Shown here one piece after another: positions 44,375 to 51,280 of a stretch of DNA of 64,000 nucleotides (positions are counted from its first letter, which is position 1; the number at the start of each line of letters is the position of its first letter). The position numbers and the translations under genes were made by a program. The stretch is taken from assembly GCA_001563335.1 (NCBI GenBank), contig LRSL01000069.1:62001-126000 (forward strand). The letters run 5' to 3'. Under the pieces are notes generated by a model. That model made no database searches. It was not told the DNA's origin and saw only the letters and a list, made by a program, of their open reading frames with translations. This DNA is from Candidatus Thorarchaeota archaeon SMTZ1-45 (GTDB lineage Archaea > Asgardarchaeota > Thorarchaeia > Thorarchaeales > Thorarchaeaceae).

Positions 44375-45583
44375 AAACTCTTTCGCAATAATTGTAATTG
44401 TTTCCACAAGACGATCTATGTCTTCTATCGAGTTATACGCATGAATTGATGCTTGAATCATTCCATCAGCTGATATTGATTGAATAAGAGAATGTGCACA
44501 GAGTACACCACTCCTTACAGCTATATGTGACTCATCAAGAAACAGTGCAACGTCATGGCAGTTAATTCCATCTTCAGATATGAGATTAAACCCGAAAATA
44601 GTATTATTCTCATCGGGTTCACCATAAATGATTAGACCATCTACCTCTGCAAGTCTTTTAACAAGATATTTCGATAGTTTGTTAATATGTTTTGTAAGTC
44701 CAATTGATTGAAGATTTGTAAGATATTCAAGAGACGCATCTAATCCAGCAATCGCAGGTATGTTAAGATAACCCGATTCAAATTTGTCTGGTTGCAATGC
44801 AATATCAAAAGATTTGTCTTCGACATTTGTGACAGAAGAGCTACCCAATATCCCTGGCTTGTGTGCTTCACCAATTGATTTGTCAATCCATTGAATTGCT
44901 AAACCTGGTGGTCCCATTAGGCCAATGTTAGCTGATAGAATTAAAATGTCGGATCCAAGCGTTGTTAGTGTTTCACTACTAAGCCCTGCTGAACGTGTAA
45001 CATCGGTCAATAAAAGTGCATTAGATTGATGAACGATTTTTGCAGCTTCATGAATTGGATTACGTGTTCCAGGACCAGGTGATACATGACCGACTGCCAC
45101 TAGACCTGTGTTATCATCTACCTTTCTTTCCAATTCATCAATACGCAGGTTTCCTTTGTTATCAGTTGGAACTATTTCTATATCCAGTCCTAATATCTTG
45201 GCCGATTGTAGAAGTGAAATGAAAATAGAATTTTCTTCTCCTTGTCCAATCACTATCTTGTTTTTTCTGTTAGTCTTCCAGTCATATCCATACACAAATG
45301 ATGCAACTGCAGTAGGAATTGATTGTTGAAAAGAAATCTGAGATTTATCGGTTTCAAAAAACATGCCTAATGATTTTCTTGTGTCTTCAACAATTGTACT
45401 ACCTTTCACTGCTAATCGATAAGCACCACGACGTGAAGAAGATATTACGGAATCAAGAAAACTGTTTACAGCAGTCACAGCCTTTCTTGGAACAAGAGTT
45501 GTACTTGCAGAATCAAAATATGCTAAATCTGGAATATGATCATAAACACCAAAATCAGACTTTATGTGAAATTCAGCAGACAT
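44369..45583 (-). CDS. Cysteine desulfurase-like protein lacking the PLP lysine
   Basis: About 404 residues with the fold signature of class V aminotransferases (SufS/CsdA group): 'LAYFDSASTTLVPRKAVTAV', 'GHVSPGPGTRNPIHEAAKIV', and near the end the active-site cysteine loop 'AVRSGVLCAHSL'. The segment that should read SGHK before the GPTG loop instead reads 'LILSANIGLMGPPGLAIQW', with no lysine, so the Schiff-base residue appears to be missing. It may be catalytically altered or a regulatory paralogue. ATG 45583 chosen; the frame is open to 45628. It is divergent from the nucleotidyltransferase gene. Confidence 0.82.
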   Translation of the reverse strand: MSAEFHIKSDFGVYDHIPDLAYFDSASTTLVPRKAVTAVNSFLDSVISSSRRGAYRLAVKGSTIVEDTRKSLGMFFETDKSQISFQQSIPTAVASFVYGYDWKTNRKNKIVIGQGEENSIFISLLQSAKILGLDIEIVPTDNKGNLRIDELERKVDDNTGLVAVGHVSPGPGTRNPIHEAAKIVHQSNALLLTDVTRSAGLSSETLTTLGSDILILSANIGLMGPPGLAIQWIDKSIGEAHKPGILGSSSVTNVEDKSFDIALQPDKFESGYLNIPAIAGLDASLEYLTNLQSIGLTKHINKLSKYLVKRLAEVDGLIIYGEPDENNTIFGFNLISEDGINCHDVALFLDESHIAVRSGVLCAHSLIQSISADGMIQASIHAYNSIEDIDRLVETITIIAKEFL

Positions 45584-45660
45584 GATTAGTATTTTTGAAA
45601 GAAGCGACTTTAATACAATGCTATACATTGACCAATTTGATTATAGTGAACAGGAATATT

Positions 45661-46644
45661 ATGGAAGGTTATTTCATTATTACCACAGAGAATCTTATCT
45701 TTGAAGTAAAGGGTGTAGTTCATCCCAGAAACCGTGTTATTGCATATCTTCGATATGTTCCGAGTGACAATGAGAGTTCTGAGTTAGTTACTAATTACAG
45801 GAAAATATATGCATTACATGAGAGAGAGAAGTATCTTCAGACTAATTATCCATCTTATCTCTGGTTCAGTAAATCACATGGAAGAGTAGTGCAATCAGTG
45901 CCTAATGATAGGATAAAATCTATTCTTAATCCCATGGATTGTTTGATAAATCTCAGGAGTCATATTGATGATGTGTCTAATTTGGGACAGGCATCTGTGA
46001 ATTTGTCTGAGAGATTGGTGGAATCTACAGGCATTGAACTGTCTAATATAGGAATTACGGGATCGCAACTTATTGGGATTTCCAGAGAAGATTCAGATAT
46101 TGACCTAGTAGTGTATGGTTCAGATGTCTGCCGAAGTTTCTATTCTAATATGTCTAAGAATATAGATTTGATTACAGGTATCAAGCGGTATACAGGAATT
46201 TTACTTGATGAGCATGTTTCTTTTAGATGGGGAGCTCATGAAAGTATGAGATTGATACTTCGAAAGATTGAGCAATCGAAGATATTGCAAGGTTTATTTG
46301 AAGAGTATCATTTCTTTGTGAGATTAGTCAAGATTCCGGATGATCTCAATTATGTCTATGGTGATATTTCATTCCAGATGAAAGGTCAACAGCTAGTCAC
46401 AGGAAAAATATTGAATGATAGTGATGCTATATTCACACCTTGTGAATATCTTGTGGAATGTTATGAGATACCAAATCTCAAGAAACTTGTTAGCTATAGA
46501 GGTCGGTTTACTGAACAGATTATACGCGATGAATTTTTTGAAGCACAAGGAAGACTCGAGATAGTTACTAATCATAAAAAGGAGGAGCAATATATGCAGC
46601 TTGTCTTAGGTGAGCTTCCTACTGATTATTTAATTCCAAAGTAG
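45661..46644 (+). CDS. Nucleotidyltransferase-domain protein (COG1665-like)
   Basis: About 327 residues. The central motif 'IGITGSQLIGISREDSDIDL' followed by VVYG is a polymerase-beta-type nucleotidyltransferase signature (GS...SDxD). The N-terminus 'GYFIITTENLIFEVKGVVHP' followed by 'RNRVIAYLRYVP' matches the archaeal COG1665 group of predicted nucleotidyltransferases, whose substrate is not known. ATG 45661 is preceded by CAGGA; the frame extends up to 45595. It diverges from the desulfurase-like gene. Confidence 0.78.
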   Translation: MEGYFIITTENLIFEVKGVVHPRNRVIAYLRYVPSDNESSELVTNYRKIYALHEREKYLQTNYPSYLWFSKSHGRVVQSVPNDRIKSILNPMDCLINLRSHIDDVSNLGQASVNLSERLVESTGIELSNIGITGSQLIGISREDSDIDLVVYGSDVCRSFYSNMSKNIDLITGIKRYTGILLDEHVSFRWGAHESMRLILRKIEQSKILQGLFEEYHFFVRLVKIPDDLNYVYGDISFQMKGQQLVTGKILNDSDAIFTPCEYLVECYEIPNLKKLVSYRGRFTEQIIRDEFFEAQGRLEIVTNHKKEEQYMQLVLGELPTDYLIPK

Positions 46645-46682
46645 TCGAGATTGTCTTTCACAGATTGTTCATATTTACATTA

Positions 46683-47160
46683 ATTCACACATCAATTGTG
46701 TGAATGGCGCCTTTATTGTGAATGGTCTGGGAGAAACAGACTTCTTATTGCTCTGATGAGGAAAAATAGATATTATATGTTTCATGATACCTGTGAATAG
46801 ACACACCCCTTCGTTTCCTGTGGAAATGGGTAAATAGACATATGGAATCCTTACATGTTCATTCACAAATAGGATAAATTAGTGAATGATAAAATGGCTG
46901 GAAAATATCTTTTATTTAATGAAAAAAGGGCTCATATTGCTTTTTTATGACAAAAAAGACTTTGAAGGACGTCAGCACAACAAAAACGAAACGGACGAAC
47001 TCTATATGTGTACAGACACACTATGTAGCTCTTATCTTGGTATACATAATTCACATACTCACACTTATTTGGGGTTGTAGTTATTTTGATTGTGAATACT
47101 AAAGAGGAGTAAATTTGTTTGAGCGGTGATGATAGAACTAACTATGTGTATGAATTCACA
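46683..47160. repeat. Cluster of ATTCACA/TGTGAAT repeats
   Basis: Between the nucleotidyltransferase gene and the gene at 47119 the heptamer ATTCACA or its complement occurs at 46683, 46699, 46717, 46792, 46861, 47049, 47091 and 47154. The first two form an inverted repeat ATTCACAC-n7-GTGTGAAT (46683-46705). The density is far above what base composition would give. Possible roles are iterons of an origin or an operator array controlling the downstream gene. The rest of this 470-base spacer is AT-rich with no convincing ORF. Confidence 0.65.
46802..46826 (-). other. ORB-like origin element
   Basis: The minus strand reads TTTCCACAGGAAACGAAGGG followed by GTGTG. It matches the archaeal origin-recognition-box pattern of a short dyad (TTTCC...GGAAA) followed by a G-string. 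It is embedded in the ATTCACA repeat cluster. No inverted partner was found nearby, so this may be a lone ORB or a secondary origin. Confidence 0.5.
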
Positions 47161-47748
47161 TACAGTTCAGCACCGGGTCTTCGTGAGATATTCCAATGTA
47201 AGTATGTCAAACCAAATGAAGCACTTAACAGGTTTAGAAAGATCTTGGCATTAACAGAGTCACCTTTTGATTTCAAGATAGTTGTATCTGATGAAACAAT
47301 GGGAGAAGAGTCTAGTTTTCAAGTGAAGGGTGGTAGTGTAGAAGAAATGTTTGTCAAATTCAAGGTCTTTCTCGAAACAAGCACTGGGTTCGTCTTTGAA
47401 CCAGTTAGTGAGGAAATTACAGAAGTTGGACTAGAGGATACTCGATTTGAATCAATGAGTAATTATGATAAAATGCAAGTGATAATATATGCATCGTTTA
47501 AACATGGCAAATTTTCTTCACTTGATGTTACTGAGATATATCAGGATTCATTCAATGAAGATCTTCCAAAAAGCACAGCATCTACATATCTTGCAAGAAT
47601 GTGGAATAATGGCAAGGGACATTTAGAGCGGTATGGAAATCGTTCAGGTTATACATATAGACTACGAACTGAAATTGCAGAGGTTCAAAAAGAAACTGAA
47701 AGAGCAGAGGAGCTTCTTGCTGCTATACAAATGCGTGTTCGTGATTAA
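47119..47748 (+). CDS. Uncharacterised protein with C-terminal winged-helix-like region
   Basis: A 209-residue protein of no recognised family. The N-terminal about 110 residues look alpha/beta ('TNYVYEFTYSSAPGLREIFQ', 'KILALTESPFDFKIVVSDE'). Residues about 115-185 resemble a winged helix ('MQVIIYASFKHGKFSSLDVT', 'PKSTASTYLARMWNNGKGHL', 'ERYGNRSGYTYRL'), suggesting DNA binding. A short charged coiled coil ends it. TTG start with GAGGAG eight bases upstream. The promoter region is full of ATTCACA repeats, the last one inside the gene, so it could be autoregulated or an iteron-binding initiator-like protein. Confidence 0.65.
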   Translation: MSGDDRTNYVYEFTYSSAPGLREIFQCKYVKPNEALNRFRKILALTESPFDFKIVVSDETMGEESSFQVKGGSVEEMFVKFKVFLETSTGFVFEPVSEEITEVGLEDTRFESMSNYDKMQVIIYASFKHGKFSSLDVTEIYQDSFNEDLPKSTASTYLARMWNNGKGHLERYGNRSGYTYRLRTEIAEVQKETERAEELLAAIQMRVRD

Positions 47749-47781
47749 GTTAAAACCATTGTAAGAATTTAATCTTCATCA

Positions 47782-49098
47782 TCACAAATCAAATGTTTTT
47801 TCATCCATTGTAATATTGAGTGTTTCCAATTCCTTGAGTATTGGTTCATAGATTTCTGGAATTATTGGTCTATGAACACCAGTTAGAGTAATCTTTTCAT
47901 TGAGAATCATTTTGCTTGCTATAGCAACTGGAAGAGCTACAGTTCTTGACATTGAGCTATCTCCATTTGGAATGCCATAGTCAATGAGTGTAGAAGTAAT
48001 TCTTTGTTGTTTGTCTGGGTATTGTACTAGAAATTCATGATGCATAACAATCATATCACGCTCTCCAGGTGAATATTGTAGTTTTTCTTCAAATAAATTA
48101 CAGAGAGCATCTAGAATTGTGTTAGTACCTGAAGGAATTTTTTCCTCTTTAAACAGTCCTAGCCATTCCAAGCGTCTAATAATTGGATCATTGGGTGCAA
48201 TGTTACAAATCTTTGCAATTGTAGATTTTATGTTGGAATCACTTGATGATGTTAATTCTTTCAAAAGGTCAGCATAAGTTAATCCTTCAAGAGACCGTTC
48301 TTCTAAATTTAGAAGACCCAAATCTGCTATTTTGTCTAATGTACTGCACCAACCAACGTTCCTAAATGTTCCACGAAGCATTGTTTTTGTTTCAGGAATA
48401 TTATAGATATCTATGTATGAAAGACTATCACGATTAGGATATCCTTCAAAAGTACCTATTCCAGGAACTTCCATAAGTTCACAATTTTCGAAAAGCTCAG
48501 GACCAGGAATGTTAATCTCTTTTCCATCACGCAGAAATTTTGCATCATTTCGTCCAGCGAGAAGCACTCCGCGTGGACTCCAAGACAATTTGTATCCATA
48601 AGGATTATTATTTGAATCTGGAGCTGGAAGTCCTCCAGTAAAAGAAGTAAAACTTACAATCTTTCCATTATTGTTATGAACTTCATCAATAATTTTCATA
48701 GCACTCATATGATCGATACCTGGGTCAACTCCACATTCGTTTAGAAGAAGAATTCCAGCTTTCCTTGCATTATCATCAAGAGCTTTCATCTCATTTGAAA
48801 TATATGATGTAGTACAGAAGTGTGTCTTGTGTCTTATCGCAACTTTAGCAGCCTTAACATGATATGTATATGGTAATAGAGAACAAACAAGGTCAGCTTT
48901 TTTGGTGAGCTCTTCTAAGAGATTGTCATCCTTTGCTATATTGAAAGTCACAGCCTCGGTATTTTTGCAACCTTCAATCAAATGTTCAGCTTTACTTATT
49001 GTACGACTTGCAACAATTATATTGAAGCCATTATCAGACAGATATTGTATATATGGTCGAGCTACTAATCCGGCACCCAAGCACACTATTTTCTTCAT
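47782..49098 (-). CDS. Saccharopine dehydrogenase (glutamate-forming) homologue
   Basis: A 438-residue enzyme corresponding to the C-terminal half of animal AASS. Rossmann start 'KKIVCLGAGLVARPYIQYLS', then 'ADLVCSLLPYTYHVKAAKVA', 'LLLNECGVDPGIDHMSAMKI' and 'GGLPAPDSNNNPYGYKLSWS' are typical of saccharopine reductase/dehydrogenases. It would convert saccharopine to aminoadipate semialdehyde and glutamate. ATG with GGAGGATAA, embedded in the end of the upstream gene, which encodes the partner enzyme. Together they form a two-gene lysine-catabolic operon. Confidence 0.9.
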   Translation of the reverse strand: MKKIVCLGAGLVARPYIQYLSDNGFNIIVASRTISKAEHLIEGCKNTEAVTFNIAKDDNLLEELTKKADLVCSLLPYTYHVKAAKVAIRHKTHFCTTSYISNEMKALDDNARKAGILLLNECGVDPGIDHMSAMKIIDEVHNNNGKIVSFTSFTGGLPAPDSNNNPYGYKLSWSPRGVLLAGRNDAKFLRDGKEINIPGPELFENCELMEVPGIGTFEGYPNRDSLSYIDIYNIPETKTMLRGTFRNVGWCSTLDKIADLGLLNLEERSLEGLTYADLLKELTSSSDSNIKSTIAKICNIAPNDPIIRRLEWLGLFKEEKIPSGTNTILDALCNLFEEKLQYSPGERDMIVMHHEFLVQYPDKQQRITSTLIDYGIPNGDSSMSRTVALPVAIASKMILNEKITLTGVHRPIIPEIYEPILKELETLNITMDEKTFDL

Positions 49099-49100
49099 TC

Positions 49101-50405
49101 TTAATTATCCTCCTTTGAAAGATATTGTTCAAGATATTGAAATTCTCTAGTTAGTTGTCCTCGATAGACTATCACAGCATCTTTGAGTTCACGAGGTAAA
49201 TCAAGTTTTGAATATGGTACTGTGAAATCTGTACTTGCTAGAGCTGGAATAAAATCAAGAAGTGTTTCGCTAAAGGATGTAGATGATTCACGTGGAAGTT
49301 CACATGGCAGATTGTCTACAGCCATGATTACAGGTCCTTCACCTTCTATACCTAGCTCTGCTCGATCTTCATCAATAATGTATGTGAATGCTGGTTTATC
49401 TGGACTTGTGCATTGAACAGTGAATTCTATTGCCCCTCTTATATCACAAGAAATGTCGCCTATTATTTGGAGCTTTCGATTATCATTGTGCCAATGATTA
49501 CGAATAAAATCAAGAGTCAATAATCTTGGATATTTGTCTGACCAGTATATGCAGTTCATCAATACTGTGAGATAAGGGACGTGTTTATGGAAAACACCGA
49601 TATACTTTGTTTTTCCATATTTGTAATAGTCTTGGAGATCAAACTTTGTTGATGGATCCTTGGGTTCAACCATGTGCTCTTCTTTGAATATGCATTTATA
49701 GATTAGATTTGGTTCAGGTGTTAGATGAGGTAATTCTTCTGGATTGATAGTCTTGTGAGGAAGAATATCAAAGATTTCTTGAGCACCTCTAGAAACATTT
49801 CCATAACCTGCAAATCCTATCACAAAGGGCATTAATTTGTCAGGAAGTCCTTGTTCCTTGATTCGGTTACCGAGAAGTCTAAACTCTTCTTTTAGTTCAT
49901 TAAGCTCTCTTATCTCAAGTGTTGGCTTCATTTTAGAAAATGGATTAGGCCTTATCCCCATTATTTCAAGACGCTTACCAAGTATACGAAATGTATTTGA
50001 AATCCCGGCCATACCAGCCCAGTTGCCAAAGAAAATGAGTCTTCGACCTTTTTCATTGACCACTTTTTCATAATCAATCAGTGTTGCTCCAACATCCATT
50101 ATTTTTTTGAGCATGGGCATATTTTTTGGTTGGCCCTTGACAGTATGACTAAAGAATATGTATACGACATCTTTCTCAAAGATATCAAGAGGCATCTCTT
50201 TTATTCCCATTACAATAGATACACCACTGCCTCTTAATGATTGAACATCAATATCATACTCGTCCTCTGAAAATGCACGTTGATCACTTGGTTCTAACAC
50301 AAAGTCAATATCATATTTACTCTGTAATAATTTAACATGGTCAGGCACCACTGGAACTCGAGTTTCAAATGCTTTCTCTTCTTTCCTAAGTCCAATTCGA
50401 TTCAT
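49101..50405 (-). CDS. Lysine-ketoglutarate reductase (saccharopine-forming) homologue
   Basis: A 434-residue protein corresponding to the N-terminal half of animal AASS, of the alanine dehydrogenase/PNT superfamily. 'IGLRKEEKAFETRVPVVPDH', 'VYIFFSHTVKGQPKNMPMLK', 'LIDYEKVVNEKGRRLIFFGN' followed by WAGMAG, and 'IGDISCDIRGAIEFT' are distinctive. It would condense lysine and 2-oxoglutarate to saccharopine. It directly precedes the second enzyme of the route (three bases apart), so the pair mirrors the bifunctional eukaryotic protein as two genes. A direction toward lysine synthesis cannot be excluded. Confidence 0.9.
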   Translation of the reverse strand: MNRIGLRKEEKAFETRVPVVPDHVKLLQSKYDIDFVLEPSDQRAFSEDEYDIDVQSLRGSGVSIVMGIKEMPLDIFEKDVVYIFFSHTVKGQPKNMPMLKKIMDVGATLIDYEKVVNEKGRRLIFFGNWAGMAGISNTFRILGKRLEIMGIRPNPFSKMKPTLEIRELNELKEEFRLLGNRIKEQGLPDKLMPFVIGFAGYGNVSRGAQEIFDILPHKTINPEELPHLTPEPNLIYKCIFKEEHMVEPKDPSTKFDLQDYYKYGKTKYIGVFHKHVPYLTVLMNCIYWSDKYPRLLTLDFIRNHWHNDNRKLQIIGDISCDIRGAIEFTVQCTSPDKPAFTYIIDEDRAELGIEGEGPVIMAVDNLPCELPRESSTSFSETLLDFIPALASTDFTVPYSKLDLPRELKDAVIVYRGQLTREFQYLEQYLSKEDN

Positions 50406-50522
50406 TGTTTGTCCTCTATATTCCAGCTCAATGTGGAGGTGGTGTTAATGCCGTGGGCCAAGTTACTTACGCTTTAACTTTTCCTTGCCGGCCAACTATT
50501 ATATTACTAGAATTAAAAATCA

Positions 50523-50534
50523 GAACACGTGTTC
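50523..50534. promoter_or_regulatory. GAACACGTGTTC palindrome, copy 1
   Basis: Perfect 12-base palindrome (14 with flanking A/T), 19 bases before the ATG of the 95-residue gene at 50553. In that place it overlaps where RNA polymerase would start, as a repressor operator would. Confidence 0.55.
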
Positions 50535-50552
50535 TCTAATTGGTTGTTTTAG

Positions 50553-50840
50553 ATGGCTTTGTATTTGTACTTGTATGACTGTCAGCATGCAAGAAGAACT
50601 AATGCTAGACGTGTTGCTTTCACTAAGGAGCTTTATGGATATTTTTACTCTTGGAAAACAAAATCAGGAATCAGGCAAAAAAGAAAACCAGGTCTTTTAG
50701 AAGAATGTCCTGGTGCAGAGGCTGTTGCAGATTCAGCTATTCTTGTTCCTTCTGAATATCGTTCTATTTTTGATATACTCTTTAAAATGTATGAGGATAT
50801 TCTCAAATTGAGGATCTATGAAGTTGTTCAAGAATTATAG
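50553..50840 (+). CDS. Uncharacterised small protein flanked by palindromic sites
   Basis: A 95-residue protein of unknown family. It is basic in the middle ('ARRTNARRVAFTKELYGYFY', 'KTKSGIRQKRKPGLLEECPG') and helical and acidic/hydrophobic at the end ('YRSIFDILFKMYEDILKLRI'). The composition has the look of a folded, conserved small protein with possible nucleic-acid contact. GAACAYGTGTTC sites lie 19 bases upstream of its start and 13 bases beyond its stop. It could be the regulator of these sites or a product controlled by them. An overlapping frame at 50485-50700 is less protein-like. Confidence 0.6.
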   Translation: MALYLYLYDCQHARRTNARRVAFTKELYGYFYSWKTKSGIRQKRKPGLLEECPGAEAVADSAILVPSEYRSIFDILFKMYEDILKLRIYEVVQEL

Positions 50841-50853
50841 GAATAAATATTTA

Positions 50854-50865
50854 GAACATGTGTTC
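50854..50865. promoter_or_regulatory. GAACATGTGTTC near-palindrome, copy 2
   Basis: Same motif with one central change, 13 bases after the stop codon of the small gene. It is the left-most copy of the group around the candidate origin. Confidence 0.5.
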
Positions 50866-50935
50866 TAATTTTATTACTTGTATTACAACACAGATAATAC
50901 AAATTCAATGTAAATTTGATCTATCATTTCTTATG

Positions 50936-50947
50936 GAACATGTGTTC
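50936..50947. promoter_or_regulatory. GAACATGTGTTC near-palindrome, copy 3
   Basis: Identical to copy 2 and only 12 bases from the left ORB-like element. This closeness suggests a protein bound here could touch or compete with Orc1/Cdc6. Confidence 0.5.
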
Positions 50948-50959
50948 TAAAATCAATTG

Positions 50960-51126
50960 GACCCCCTTGTTTCCACTAGAGATTATTACTAGCTATCTAA
51001 TCGTTTAAATATCAAAAAATATATATAATCGTTTTAGAAGCTGTTTTTATCTCCATTTTTTTAACATAAAATAATACCCGCTGAAACCATTCTCCATAAG
51101 ATCTTTCTAGTGGAAATGAAGGGGTC
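50960..51126. other. Candidate replication origin: inverted ORB-like pair with AT-rich centre
   Basis: On the minus strand at 50980-50960 and on the plus strand at 51106-51126 the same 21-base element occurs in opposite orientation (18 of 21 identical). Its core is AGTGGAAACAAGGGGG on the left and AGTGGAAATGAAGGGG on the right. This fits the archaeal ORB consensus, a dyad plus G-string, with G-strings pointing outward. Between them lie about 125 bases of very AT-rich DNA (long A/T runs around 51000-51075, direct repeat TAATCGTTT at about 51000 and 51028), a plausible unwinding element. Orc1/Cdc6 is encoded 24 kb away. Confidence 0.66.
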
Positions 51127-51181
51127 TTATCCAGATACATTACCAGATATTATTTACATAATCCGTGAATAATACATGCTA

Positions 51182-51193
51182 GAACACGTGTTC
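51182..51193. promoter_or_regulatory. GAACACGTGTTC palindrome, copy 4
   Basis: Perfect palindrome about 90 bases upstream of iorA and 56 bases beyond the right ORB-like element. Copies 3 and 4 therefore bracket the candidate origin. Confidence 0.55.
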
Positions 51194-51280
51194 TAACCTT
51201 CAAAATTCCTGTTCAATACCACAAAACTGATACAGTACTCACAATTTTCACCGAATAACTCATACATGGAGGATCAGCTA

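Noticed and set aside
46886-47080. 64-codon reading frame in the repeat-rich spacer
   Set aside because: It overlaps the ATTCACA cluster, has no ribosome-binding site, odd composition and ends in repeats; the following gene has a much better signal.
50485-50700. 71-codon frame overlapping the 95-residue gene
   Set aside because: Cysteine-rich, non-globular translation; it also runs across the palindrome, and the other frame is more protein-like.
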